A DNA stretch of 64,000 nucleotides from Rhizodiscina lignyota (GCA_010015805.1 ML978135.1:1-64000), one strand, 5' to 3'; shown: positions 41,708-54,116, counted from the stretch's first letter. The notes: generated from the sequence alone by a model not told the origin. Made by a program: numbers and translations.

Positions 41708-42409
41708 AGCGGTTCAGGTAGCCAACCAGTGTACAACTCCTCTTTCGCCCTATGCAGTTGGGTCAAGTATCAATAGCAGTGCCTGTGTGGGCCGTTCGTT
41801 AGGCGCTTGGATTCGATTTCCAAAAGGGTAAATGCGAGCTTCTCTTAACAGGTGATCGGCCGTTGCATCTGCAGCCCAGTAGCTCCGTCGTATACGTACA
41901 ATGCAGAGCCCCTTCAGCCTTATGTACCCTTGGCATGCAGAATTTCGACTCTTTGAGCATGCAGCACTTTTTAATCATGGCGTCGCAATAAGGCAAGCAT
42001 TTCGATCCTCGTATACGGTAAACGTACCGCTCAGCTTGGTAACGTGGCAGGACGCCTGCCCAAGAAAGTGCTGAGCATGCCATGCGCAAGGATAGCTGGG
42101 CGGCTATTCTACGCCAGGGTCCTTGCTTAGACCCTTTGCAATAGCCTTACCTAAACATTTGAGAAAGCTGCCGCGGCATGCGGAGCTTTCCCCACAGCTT
42201 CGCTCGGCTCAGTCGTCTGCGGCACCATGAGAGCTTATTATTTGAAACGTTCGTATCAGGAGCTCTCGTCTTCGCCATGAGGTGGCCGATTTGAGATTCA
42301 CTGCTCGCATTGCATTCAGCCCTTCGCTCGCGACCATTGCTACTCGCGTACATTGCTGCCCGTCCCTCCTCGACTTTTGCTTCCGCACGCGTCCAATTGG
42401 CCCCCAAAC
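41708..42409. other. Intergenic region, taxilin 3' end and nitronate monooxygenase promoter
   Basis: 700 bp with no supported gene. The NMO start at 42410 is the first in-frame ATG; upstream codons are open but lack an ATG. Confidence 0.45.
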
Positions 42410-43456
42410 ATGGCCGCACCAACGCTCCAAACGCCGCTCTGCAAGCTGCTCGGCATCAAATACCCTATCATCCTGGCAGGCATGGCGCGGACGTCTGGAG
42501 GCCCGTTGGCTGCCGCCGTGTCTAATGCCGGCGGACTGGGTGTGATAGGAGGGCTTGGCTACACTCCGCAGCAGCTCCAGGACATCATTGACGAGATCAA
42601 AGAAAACCTAGACGACAAGAGTCTGCCATTTGGCGTTGACCTGGCCCTGCCTCAGGTCGGCGGTAGTGCACGCAGGACGAATCACGATTACACCCATGGC
42701 CAGTTGGACCAACTCATTGACGTGACTATCAAGAATGGAGCGAAGCTTTTCGTCTCCGCCGTGGGCGTCCCGCCGAAACATGTCATCGATAGGCTTCACA
42801 AGGCGGGGATTCTGGTCATGAACATGGTCGGAGCTCCCAAGCACGCCGTCAAAGCTCTCGATGCCGGTGTGGACATTGTATGCGCTCAGGGGGGTGAGGG
42901 CGGAGGACATACCGGGGACATTGCCAACAGCATCCTCATTCCAGCGGTGGTGGATGTTGCGAGAAGGTACAAGAGCCCCTTGACGGGCGAGACGGCAATC
43001 GTCGTCGCGGCTGGTGGTATCTACGACGGCAGAGGGCTTGCCAGCAGCCTCATGCAGGGTGCGCAAGGAGTTTGGGTTGGGACACGCTTCGTTGCTTCCG
43101 CAGAGGCCGGGTGCTCGAAGATGCACAAGGAGAGTGTGGTTTCGGCTTCGTTTACGGACACTTTGCGAACGCTCGTGGTCAGCGGGCGACCGTTGCGTGT
43201 GCGGCTAAACGACTACGTCCAAGAGTGGGAGAACAAGCCAGAGGAGATCAAGTCGCTGACGGAGCGGGGTGTGGTTCCGCTGGCACACGACATGGAAAAT
43301 GGCAAAGACGTCGATATTCCGTTCCTGATGGGCCAGGTCGCGGGAGTGATTAAGGATGTCAAGCCGGCCGGGGAGATTGTCCAGGATATGGTGAAAGAGG
43401 CTGTAGACATGCTTCGCCTTGGCAATTCCTACATCGGGCGGGAAAGCCGGTTATAA
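42410..43456 (+). CDS. Nitronate monooxygenase (2-nitropropane dioxygenase-like, FMN)
   Basis: A 348-residue single-exon protein. It has the TIM-barrel nitronate monooxygenase fold, which oxidises alkyl nitronates such as propionate-3-nitronate with FMN. Seen: N-terminal YPIILAGMARTSGGPLAAAVSNAGGLG (substrate/flavin region), FVSAVGVPPKHV, IVCAQGGEGGGHTG with the catalytic-type His, and the phosphate-binding loop AAGGIYDGRGLASSLMQGAQGVWVGTRF. These match NMO and also FabK-like enoyl reductases; the motif order favours NMO. No targeting signal seen. The likely role is detoxifying propionate-3-nitronate or a related plant or microbial toxin. Confidence 0.87.
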   Translation: MAAPTLQTPLCKLLGIKYPIILAGMARTSGGPLAAAVSNAGGLGVIGGLGYTPQQLQDIIDEIKENLDDKSLPFGVDLALPQVGGSARRTNHDYTHGQLDQLIDVTIKNGAKLFVSAVGVPPKHVIDRLHKAGILVMNMVGAPKHAVKALDAGVDIVCAQGGEGGGHTGDIANSILIPAVVDVARRYKSPLTGETAIVVAAGGIYDGRGLASSLMQGAQGVWVGTRFVASAEAGCSKMHKESVVSASFTDTLRTLVVSGRPLRVRLNDYVQEWENKPEEIKSLTERGVVPLAHDMENGKDVDIPFLMGQVAGVIKDVKPAGEIVQDMVKEAVDMLRLGNSYIGRESRL

Positions 43457-46400
43457 TTCAAATGAAAAGCCGATATTGACTCCTGCCTCTTTATCATCTG
43501 CTTTGCAATCTCTTACATAAATCCGATGTATTGTTTATTTGCTGCGTGCAGCAACAAACGGGGGAGTGATGCTAGGAGCTTCCTAGAAAAGCGAACCCCG
43601 GCATGCCCGTCCGGTCCTACCAGACAGACAGAAGAGCATGAAGCGCCCGATCGATTCAAAGTGAGGAGAGGGTCACGTTGAGAGAAGAGACGACGAGCGC
43701 GGACAAGGAATTGCGACTTCTAGGGATGCTCGTCCGCGGGTGCAGAAGACGAGCTTGCCGACGGATTTGGGGGCCAAAACGCTGCCAATGCCGTCGAGCT
43801 GTGGCCGATAGAGGGAATGGACCGCTGTAAATCGCCCGCCAAAGCCTACGTGATGAATGAACCGGGGTTTGAGAGGCCTTCGGGCTAGTCTAAGGTACGT
43901 GCTACGTCGCAAGGAGTGCTGAGAGCTAGTTGGCGTCCAAGACTTGAAGAGGTGTCGTCCAGTGAGTCGGAGACTTTGCACGCGCTTATTATTAAGTCCT
44001 GACACAGGCTATAGCGGAAAAGTCTCCGCTTACCAACGCGAGCCTGGCTCTCCCAAAGAGCAGCGCCCGTAAGAACTTTAAAAAGAGGACAGAGAGCCAA
44101 GCTCTGCCACGGGTGCGGTGGCCCCTGCTGGGTGGACTGTGTGGAGCAGTGGCTGTCTGGGGCTCCCTTGCGGCCCCAAAGCTCTCACAAGGCTGATTTT
44201 GACACACGCAGGGTGATTCAGAGGTTATTTCAGCCTCATGCAAGCAAGAGGGCGCCAGGGAGGACGGGTGCAACGCCAGTCGGAAGGGTGAACGTTTCTC
44301 GTACGTTAGCCTCGCCAAATAGCGAGCATGCGATTTCTGGCAAGAAGCTGCGCGCCAATGGGAGCGTGTGCTACATATATCTCGAAGATCATGCCCGCGA
44401 GCAGCAATCGCAAGAATGGCAGTGCCGCGCTGTTAGCTAAGCCAGCCTTACGCACCCTCGAATTGTGGAGAAGAGCAGCGTCGTGCAGGCATTGCTGCTG
44501 TCACCGCCTCCCCTGCTCCTGCTCCGTCCTTTGCTCGTCGTTCGTAGTGGTTGTATAGACATCGCCGTGTCCGCTTGAGTGCCAGACTCACGACCGCGCT
44601 TGTGGGATTGAGCGGTCTTGGGCCGTTGCATCGATTCGAACGAGCCAATGCGCGGCCGGCGTGATTTATAACGCTAACGTCCGACCTCGTCTTCACCATC
44701 CTCAAACGCAGACCATGATGGCGATCATTGCCAGCCCCCAGCACGGTAGCACCGAATGGGAAATCTCGCTCTTCTTAGCGAACCTGTTGGTTTTGCAGCG
44801 CATTCCGCATCGCTCAGTGGGCGAGGATGCATATCCATGGAGATAACAGAGAGGGGAGATCGTAAAGGCCGTCACCGATACATCGGCGCGGGCGCGGACC
44901 CTTGGGACCAGCAATCGACCATACATCGTGCTCGACAGGCGCTCGCAGTTCGCATTCGGACAATCGCCACGCAATCTCCAGCGGTGAGCGAGTGCTTTCT
45001 CGCAGTCTGCAGCGTACCACCCACGCCTACCCTGGTCGTCTCATTCCTCCCCATCCCACACACCTCCCCCCTTATTCCCCTCCATTCGCCGTGAGATATG
45101 GTTTCCAGACCCACTGCGTTGGCCCGGGGGCTGCCGTACTTTCCATGCTGCCGGAAATCACGTTCAGACGCCATGTGAACAGGCCTGGCGACTGCGACTG
45201 CGGGAAGCTCGACGGACTGGCCGCTATTCCTGGCGCTTCTCCACTGCTAAGGCTATGACCATGTCGCCCATGTCCGCACCGCCTGTTCACACCTTTGCCA
45301 CTATGATTCATGAATTAGGGAGACACACAGACGGGGGGACTGTTGACTGAAAGCGAACGCGTTGCAGCAACTGGTCAGATCGTGCGATGCGGTTGCATGT
45401 GGTGCGATGCCATTCTGCCTTCACCAGAGCTCAGAGGCCCACGAGACGACGCTCAAGCCTGCCCTGCTCTGTGCGAATGCAACCTGCTCGCGAGCGGCGC
45501 GTAGATTGGCCTGTTTTGACGACTCGGAAATTATCCGATCAATCTGCCCGCGCCCTTCTGGTGCTCGCATTGCTGCGCGCGCGTGCCGATTGATTGAGGC
45601 GCTGTCTGCGAGACGCGGTGACTGGGTCGTCAACGTCGTCAACGTCGTCGTCAAGCCAAGGCACTCGCCACAACTCGCACGCATTCCTACTCGTTCTCGA
45701 AGCTGCACCGAATTGCGCGCCGTTTGCAGTAAGCACGCCGATACATACCGACACTGGATCGTCCCTGAGTGCAGCCCTACGAGGCTCCGTCCTGCACGCA
45801 TCCCAGCTTCATCTCCATCCACCGTTCCACGCCATGCCGGCCGGCTCATCTAGAGCACAGCAGTGGCCATGAAGCCCACAATTCCACCCGCTGTATAACC
45901 AATCTCCAGGCTTAGTCACGGATGAAGATCGTGGAGGACGTTGCAGGGCTGCAGAGATGCAGCTAGCCCCAGGGACTGCTCAGAGGCCCAACGTTGCACC
46001 ATGCTTTGCATCGCCTTTGCATTGCAGACACACACCACGATCGTCCCTGATGATGCTCCCGCACACACCCATACCCTGAAGGAGCCCTTCCCTGGCCCAT
46101 TCCACTCCACTCCCACCACGCTACCACGAACCCGGCAGTCTTAGCTCCGCTGCACTGCACTGCACCAGGCTCGCGTGAACCTCCTCATACTGCCCGCCGG
46201 GGAGGCATTTTTGGAAAGCCAGGCTAAGCTTCTCACTAGTCTCCACGTCATTGTACTGGTCTGCTTCTCGACTTTCGGTGAGCTTGGTGCCATGTCGCGA
46301 CCTCGCCCTGGCCCTGATAATCAGTCGCTACCTCGACTATATTTGACCCATGAGATGATTGCGTTTGCTCTTCTCCATCTTACCTTTTCCAGTTTCCAAC

Positions 46401-46757
46401 AATTTCCAAGCTCAAGCGCGCACAAGACTGTCTCCCTCTCGCGCGCCCCATACATCTTGCGTACAGCCACATTCCCCCGTGCTCAAATTTCCCTACTCTG
46501 CCTCGTGGAGCCCAGACAGCTTATTTCAAGTTGTTTTGGCCCCCTCGGCCTCTCGAAACCGCTGCAAGATACTCAGCCAGCAGTCGCTGCCGTACCCCGA
46601 AGCTGAATTGCTTTCTATTCTAGACCTATTTCTTCGCGGCCTATAAGCTAGCCCACTGCACTTGCCACAGGGCCGGAATGGTCGGACAGGAAGGTTGTGG
46701 CTTACGATAATCCTTCGAGCACTCTCTCCGAATATAACGCAAAGAGCTCTTTTCAAA
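43457..46757. other. 3.3-kb gene-free region upstream of the bZIP gene
   Basis: The largest gap in the window. Open frames are short, overlapping and without domains. The last part (about 46,350-46,500) is pyrimidine-rich, as in a long leader of the bZIP transcript, and contains several small repeats, such as CTGCACTGCACTGCACC near 46150. No transposon or tRNA seen. Confidence 0.45.
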
Positions 46758-47624
46758 ATGCATATATCTGCCGCGTCCACGCCATGGCGTTTCGGCTATT
46801 GCCAAGTGCTAGAACAGCAAGAAATCTATCTTCCTGACACAATCGATCCCGCGCTTCTGTCGCCTCCAATTAAGCGCCGGAGACTAGAAAGAGAGATGTC
46901 GCAGGAGCAGTCGGGTGCGAGCTCGTCGGCCGCCACGGAGGCGGAGACGACTCCCGATGTTGAGACGACTGAAGATTGGTCGACCATCACCGACCCTGCA
47001 GAGCGGCGTCGAGTACAGAACCGCCTCGCGCAAAGAAAGTTTCGTAAGTCAATGGCATACCGTTTCAATGAAGCTCTGCAGCTAACAGTCGGCCAGGGCA
47101 GAAGAACAAAGAACAAAAGGAAGAACGGGAGCGCGACTTGCAGAACCAAGAACGCGCCGCATCATCGTACTCCACACCAGAACCATCAGAGATCGATGCT
47201 GGCACAGAGCTGTCTGGACTGCCCTGGGGAGGCCCATCATTGCAGCATGTCATCTCCGCCGGCAAGGAGAGGGAGCGCGCCTCGACATCACAAGCCGGGT
47301 CAAGCTCAATGCACATAGGCAGTCCAGCATCTCAAGCATCGCAACCCTCACAAGGTGGAACCAGCTCGCGGTAAGGCCTGTGGGGTATGAGGGTTCACCA
47401 TTACTACCGAACATGCACACTCATTGACATTTCACAACAGAGTTGGCTTGCAGTTGTCTTCTCGGTTCGCACGTGGGGGAAACTATCCTGCATGGCGTTA
47501 TTCGGCATGGCGTTACTTTCCATACCATCGTCCTCCAGTCCCAAGGTTTCCTGCAGCTTCTTCTCCGCCTTCTCGTCGTTCGTCTCACCCTTCTTATCCT
47601 TCTTCACGGTCTCAATCATCATGA
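46758..47624 (+). CDS. Atypical bZIP transcription factor
   Basis: Three exons, 46758-47043, 47097-47370 and 47441-47624, giving 247 residues with start MHISAASTPW; an in-frame ATG at 46896 (MSQEQSG) is a good alternative start, giving about 201 residues. The basic region is DPAERRRVQNRLAQRKFR (about 79-96), with the invariant N-x2-A-x2-R pattern of fungal AP-1-like bZIPs. After it comes a charged stretch (QKNKEQKEERERDLQNQER) with no leucine at heptad positions, followed by a conserved-looking ELSGLPWGGPSLQHVI segment. The tail is Ser/Pro/Tyr-rich with a tandem AWRYSAWRYF. Dimerisation by a classical zipper is doubtful. It is probably a nuclear regulator; its targets are unknown. Confidence 0.78.
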
Positions 47625-49228
47625 CACATGGATACCCTTCGGGCAATTGAACGTCCGTTCTTACGGCCTCCGCTCCACTATCGGCGTTATGGCATGGCGT
47701 GGTGTGACGCCACGGGTACAGCATTAAAAGGGGGAAATCAGGCAGCATAGGAAAAGGAAGCTCAGAGCAAGAGCTTTGCATATCAGCCAGGAGTTTGGCG
47801 CTCAGTCACAAGAGCCGCGTTTCGTCTCGTTTGTTTTGCTTTTTGTCGCTAGCTACGTCTTTCGCTACTGCGCCGCGCATATTCTTACTGCTTCTTGCAT
47901 GTCTTTTGCGTTCGGCGCGCTGGCTCTTCAATCAATCACATGATATTGGACAGATGCATACGCACACGACGGACGGTAGCAGTCTGCCGTTGAGCGTTTC
48001 AATGGGTGCGGCGTCAACGCCGTCGATTCTCTTGATTTGGAATTTCCAGACGGCGTGCGGGAGCAGTGGGGCATCTGGCGTCTCCAGACCACAGTCTAAC
48101 GGGCCGCAATTTCACAAGCTTAACCGTCGTCGCATCCGTGCACTCGTGCTCCATGGCGGAATTGGGAAATACCATGCGCTGCACACCTGCTCCTTTCCGC
48201 TTGCCAATATGAATCCATTCGCGTCGTAGCCCAATCGACGCGTCCGTCAATGGCTATGCTGCCACGTTTCGCAATTTGTTCAAAAATAGAAATATTCGCG
48301 ATGCCTTCGGTGGCTTGGAGTGCACACAAGGTGATATTCAGACTGCGGCCCCTGCAGATCAGGAAGCTTTGCCGTAGAGAGCCGGCTTAAGCTCAGCCTG
48401 TGCCCGAGTCATGTCACCCTCGTCGATCGCTCTTGCCTGACCCGGACCCGATCGAAGAGTCGGACCCGGCTTGCACCGTTTTGATCTCTCGCGCGTTCCG
48501 CGTCTGCATTTAACGCACTCGGTCCCAAACTTTGAACACTCCACTGCTCCTGTGTCGTTCACACCGGTGGGTTGCGATTTCCTCGGGGCTCTCGAGCCTT
48601 CGCGGAGTCTTTCAGTCGAAGAGGAGCGCAAGGCTTCCGAGCTCGAGAGGCCTGCTGTGCCGTGAGCTGATCGCGTCTCGTCCTCTTCCACGTAACCAGA
48701 TGCGACCTTTGAGGTCAAATTCTCGAAGAATGAAGGTCTAAGTAGAGCGTTTGCCTATCGTCACCGTACTTTTTGCGGCGTCTAGCTTCTGCAGCTACGC
48801 CGCGCACCCGCATGGAAATCCTCTCACGTTCCTTCCAGTTCCATACTGACTCCTCCACGTCTCTGGAAAAGAGGCCTTCCGGGGCATGCGGCACCGTCAA
48901 ATCCATGCGATGGTGTGGAAAAAAGGCCAATCACTTCTCATCACGGCTTCAGCAGCACGTCGAATTCGTGGTATGACCGTGGTGGCTGTCCGCCGGCCCT
49001 GCATGGCTCATGGCAAGTAAAAAGTCTGCTTGCTGTAGTTAAGCGCCGACGATTGCCTCCAGCGCAACCTCACCCATCATCCCACCGCACACCGCGCAAC
49101 AGCCGAAGTTCGCGGCGAAGTTCGCAAGGCGTAGACGGCCCCATAAGTATATTCATGATTTGCCTTGGATATGAGGCTTCTTTATATTTACTTGCTTTCT
49201 CTTGGGTGTGGTGAGCGTGAGTTTCTCC
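47625..49228. other. Gene-free 1.6-kb region between bZIP and SWIM genes
   Basis: Carries the bZIP 3' region and the SWIM gene promoter. A 144-codon frame at 47795-48229 (+) has no domain and unusual composition; I do not accept it as a gene. Confidence 0.45.
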
Positions 49229-50462
49229 ATGGTTTCGCCAACGAAAGGGATTGAAGACCTCACATTGGAGGAGGAAATGTCTCGCCGTTCCAGAAGGGTA
49301 GCAAGAGGGGGGCAGCCTCCTCCGGATACTGGCGAGTCGTCTTCGTCAGCAGCGGCTGCTTCCTCAGCCAGTATCCTCGCGAGCTCTGGCATTCAGTATA
49401 CAGTTGCAGACACGACCGGCAGGACCAGACAAAGAGCTGAAAGCGGCTTCCAGAATGTGGCAGTTCAGCTGAATCACTGTGCTCCAGTGAGCGAAGCCGG
49501 AGAGACTTATTATGCTTTTGAGTTCACAGATCAGTTCACAATCCGCTTCGGCGGTGCTGGAAGCTCATATGCCACTCCAAGCTGCACTTGCGGTGCAAAC
49601 GAAGGCGGCGTTGCTTGTAAGGTAAGGCAAACTAATATCACTAGCCTCAATGCTCTGCATGCTAACATGGGCATAGCATCTGTTTTGGTTCATTGATCAG
49701 CTTCAACAGGCCCGTCAGCGCCGCGCTGGAATTGTACCAGTGTCAGAGGACGCCTCCACCGTTGGGGACTCTGCGTCCTACGACCTTGTGCATCAACTTG
49801 GCCTTTTGAGTGTGGCGGACCGTCTCCCACATAGCGAGCAGTACCAGGCCACAGCAGCTGCGGACCTGAACACCGTAGTAGAGCTACGCAAACAAGTGCC
49901 CATTGTCTTTCGAGCATTTGATGTCTGGGTCCTCTATGACAGCCAGACCTCGGAATACGCCCTTGACGTAGACGAGTGTGCTGAGAGGCTGGAAGAGCTG
50001 ATTATGGAAATCAGAGAAGCCTGCAGTGACCAGGAGCGACTCCAGTGGGACGTTACCACCCAAGCTGTCGCCGCCCTCATGGAGATACTCACTGGGCTCC
50101 TTCGACGCAACAATGACCAGCACTCGATCGCACACACGGCATGGGGCATGGTCCCCTCACCGTCCAGCGGTAGGGAAGGGAACCTCTACACACATATTAT
50201 GTGGCACGACCCACAAGCTGAGAGCGCAAGCGTCTTTGCGGTGCTCAATGAGATTGGCCACGACGTGCTATTCGAGTATTCTGACCAATTGAAGGAACTA
50301 ATTCAACGGGCGGAGGCGGCGAGGGTGTCCGAGGGTCATCGTGCGGAGATGGTGAGGCTGAGAGAGAGGCTAGAGGCCCAGGAAGCCCGAGCCACAAGGA
50401 AGAGAAGGGGCGCGGAGAGGGAGGAAAGAGGAGGTTCGTCGAGGGGGAGGGCGAGACGTTAA
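49229..50462 (+). CDS. SWIM zinc-finger protein with coiled C-terminal region
   Basis: Two exons, 49229-49621 and 49677-50462, giving 392 residues. The intron (49622-49676) has donor GTAAGG and acceptor TAG; splicing completes the SWIM motif. The start is the first in-frame ATG (MVSPTKG). Seen: SWIM consensus C-x-C-x8-C-x-H as CTCGANEGGVACKH (about 120-133). Upstream is an Arg/Ser-rich, poorly ordered region; downstream is a helical domain of about 170 residues (about 180-350) and then a basic, Arg-rich tail (RKRRGAEREERGG). SWIM domains bind DNA or proteins and occur with transposases, MEKK and Shu2 proteins. There is no recombinase partner here, so the role is unknown. It appears complete. 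Confidence 0.8.
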
Positions 50463-52365
50463 GAGAATGACAAGGTGCAGCTGCTATTGGTGATATCAGA
50501 GTGGCTGAAGAGGTGTCATTCAGAACGGATCCTTCTTGGGTGGCAATTTGTGTCATTTGCAGCGTCGGACTCGGAAGCATGTCGTCCCTCAACCGTCGAT
50601 TATTGCCTTTCCACTCCCTGTTTTCATATCTCGGAATTCCCTTCGACACACTCCTTCATCTTACTTAATGGTATCGGTTTTGGCGGGGTTCCCTCGATAT
50701 TGTTCTGCACCCGAAGACAGGTTTCCTTTATCGTCACACATCATTCCTTCACAACCTGCTTTACTTCTCTCAAGAGATATATTCTACTACACTCCTTGTA
50801 ATTTTTGATTGGTTGTTGAGTTGGGCTGACTATTTAATTCCTACCGATGTCTTCGCTCTCTGCGTTTCGTCTTCAAGACACATCGTGGCACACTCCTTCC
50901 CTGGTCTTGACATTTAGGTTATCTAATCAAAGTACCTACTCGTATCACTTCACATCTAGCTATCCCCGAGCTCCACCCCCACTTGCATATTCGTCTAGGC
51001 TGTGTCACCCATTGGAACGGCACGTGTCGTCTGCCCACACTTGGACCCTTGTGGGCCGTGGCTTACGCTACGTCAACTTTAATCTGATGGCCCGTTGATC
51101 TTCTTCTGGCGGGGCAGCATGAGCAACAATGCCTCTCCCGAAACATGAGGACGAGTATGAAAACGGAGTATGGTCTCGTGTGCGTCTCACTCAGATATCT
51201 GCTTCACGATACTGTTTCATCTCTTCCAACCGCCCCAGCATTTCTCGGCCCCATCAAAGTCAATTGAGCTCCGTGGAGTTGGACAGTGGTTGCTAATAAA
51301 AACCACCGTGAAGGGCGATTGCTATTGGCGAGCCAAGCTTACCTTGCATTCGAGCAGAACTGCAAGGGTTTACATGGCAGGGCTTCAGATCATTCCGTGT
51401 CAAGTTACGAGCTTAGAGCGTGCCGTTCTGACCTGCCTGGGCATGGAGAAGGCTGACGCAGCGCCTCGCTCTCGCAATTACATACACGTCAGTCTTGTAT
51501 CGTGCTCCGCGCCGAGATTGTGACTGTTCGCGAGGCATCCGCCTGCTGCCGGACGGCTTCCAACTGCGCGGTTTACCAGCTTTCAAATTCCCGCGTGCCT
51601 GGGACAAAGCAAAAGAAAAGAAAGGCGGCACGTGAGGTTGGCGCTGCTGTCAGACGTCTATTCGGTGCGCACCGCAGCCGTTTCGCACGGGAGACTGCAA
51701 GATAAAGCGAATCGACGGCGTGGATGATGTCGTGGAGCTCCTGATAGGGCGATTGTCGAGTTCTAGACGCATGCTTGTCCGCTAAGGAATCTAAGCAAGA
51801 AACTCAGCACGCACCAGCACCTTCCTTAGCTCTTTGTTCAATGCGGGGAAGCAACGACTAACGAGGGCGCGCCGCCAATTAGAGCGCGCCATCTACACCC
51901 CCCCGGTCGTGTGGCAGATGCGCGTGTATAGACTTACTTGTAGAGGCCAGCGCCCCTCGCTCTCCACTGCTGCTCCCAAACACTCCCACGCCTCGCCATA
52001 CCACGCAGCATTCTTCGCCGCTCCCCTTGTTGACCGATAGCACTGGACCTGCAGTGGTCACGAGCACGCGTGTCACCAAGTGAAACGATCGACGCTTCCC
52101 GACGACGCAGGTCGGCTGAGCTCTGACGTAAAATCGACCCCCTCAACCAACGATCCACCATCCACACCACGCTCACTCCACTCCTGTCTCCTATATCTCG
52201 CTGAAAGCACCTCGATCCTCTCAATAACTCCTTCACACGCATTCAATCGGCGAGAATAGCATTGAGCACGCCCGGTTGAATTGAGAAGGAGCACCGACTC
52301 CGCCAACGTCCTGAATCCTTCACCGCCTACGCCGCTCAACAACTCAGCCCCCCGAAATCCTCACC
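50463..52365. other. Gene-free 1.9-kb region upstream of the RRxS phosphoprotein gene
   Basis: Promoter and leader of the next gene, with T- and C-rich blocks at about 50,600-50,830. No coding sequence or repeat supported. Confidence 0.45.
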
Positions 52366-53186
52366 ATGTCCGACCGAAATACCACTGACCCTTCCACCGA
52401 ACCTTCCCCTGCCGCCGCCGGCCGCCGTCGTTCCTCCTTCGCAGGAATGATGGATCTCTTCGGCTCGCGCACCAACGGCTCAAACTCCCCTCCCGTCCCA
52501 GGCTCCTCCATGTCGCACGCTGCAGCTCAGGCACAGCAGCGACGCCTCTCAATCACCACCGTCGGCCTCGGCTCCTCAACCACCGCACCCTCTGCCTCTC
52601 CCTTCGGTACCATGCGCTCTCGCGGCCAGAGCATCTCGAGCTCTGGCAGCGGATCCGTCGACGAGTCGCCCTTCGAAGAGGCTGACGGCCCGCCCCTCTC
52701 AAGCAACCCCACAAGCCCTTTCGCACGACGCCTCAGTTTTGGAGCGAGGGCCTTGCGCGATGTCAGAACTGGCTCGGGCAGTGGAGGTGGAGGTGGCAAC
52801 AATGCCAATGGTAGACCTTCCGTCATCCATACTACTGCTAGTGATCGCAAGCCCACTGTTTCTCCCCCGACTGCCAAAGGTCGAGGTTTGTTCTTCTGTT
52901 CTGTTCGATGCTCGCTCAGCAGTAGCGTTTTCCAGCGTTCTTCTTTTGATCCCGGGCTGACGGTTTGACCTCTCTCATAGAAGGCTTCAATTTCGCCGAA
53001 AACATGCGTGCCCGCGCTGAGCGCGGCTCCGTCTCTAACGGCGTGGGTGTCCCGAGCCCTCCAATGCACGGCCGCGCGAAGAGCGTTGCCGTCATGGAAC
53101 CACCTGTCAGGGAGATGCCGGTGAATACACGGAAGCCGGATCAGTTCCAGGAGCGCATCCTCAAGGGAGACTTCTACATGGATTGA
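52366..53186 (+). CDS. Conserved fungal RRxS phosphoprotein of unknown function
   Basis: Two exons, 52366-52885 and 52981-53186, giving 241 residues. The 95-bp intron uses donor GTTTGT and acceptor TAG; splicing joins GRE to GFNFAENMRARAERGS. I do not recognise a named domain. The protein is largely disordered and Ser/Gly/Pro-rich, with three basophilic sites RRRSSFAG (about 20), QRRLSITT (about 59) and ARRLSFGA (about 122), which fit protein kinase A targets. The C-terminal FNFAENMRARAER and the last 15 residues (QFQERILKGDFYMD) look strongly conserved in form, as in a short linear motif. A regulatory cytosolic protein is inferred; no further function is claimed. Confidence 0.72.
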
Positions 53187-54116
53187 CCGATGGGGCCTCC
53201 TATGGGGCCTCCCATCACGCTGGACTTGTACGATACGTGACCGGGCTTAACGATTTTGCCTCCTGTATTGCCGCATCTGCGGCATCGTTTACCAATGGAT
53301 CTACCGATTTTGCCCACGTGGGCATGGAGCATCTGGCGGGCACAAAAGTGTCAAAAGCACTATGCAAACTATGGAAAAGCCGGACGATCGGAATTGACGT
53401 CTTGTCGATTGAAAGCTCTTCCAGAGCATCACTTATTGGATTTTGCCGCACTGCTTCAATTGCTACTTGGCTGCAGTTTTCTGCAACTTTGGACAACATT
53501 GATTTAAGCACGGAGTCGGGCTAGCCTTCTGCGACCGCTCTCAGTTCCTACACCTCGTTCCGAACCTTCTGTACGAATACACGAACGACACCTGCGAACT
53601 ATTTACGGCCGTTCTACAATTCAATGGTTTATGCCGCTTTGTTTCTCCTCATTCGCTTACGATTGTCCTGGATTCGATTCAGTGAGTGGAGAAGTGTCAC
53701 CAAGTTGACATATCAAGGCGTTTCAGTTCTTGTATATCTTGACCGCGCGGTAGCGGATTGCTTTAGAAGAGGCGTGGGACCAGCCTTGGACGTTCTGTTG
53801 ATGGGCAGTATTGCCCACTGGATGGCTTGGTGGACGGTTTTTCAATTTACGATGCGTTGAATATGTATCTTTAGGAATTGCCCACACGACCAATACATTT
53901 CAAGCCGATCTTCTTAGCCGTGATCTCATGGTCTTGTGTGCCACAATTTGATATGCATCACCGGTAGAGAATATGTGGCTTTCGACCAACGCCCATGGCT
54001 CTCCATAATCTATGTGTCTACAACTCTCAGCAAAGTTCTATTCATATAGTTCGAACAAATTCAGATTCTGGATCAAAGTCGAAGTGGCAAGTTCTTGTCA
54101 TTCAGATTAAGTTTGA

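Noticed and set aside
47795-48229. 144-codon frame starting MALSHKSRVSS with a hydrophobic stretch
   Set aside because: Composition is erratic, with no domain and no intron structure; more likely bZIP 3' region or SWIM promoter.
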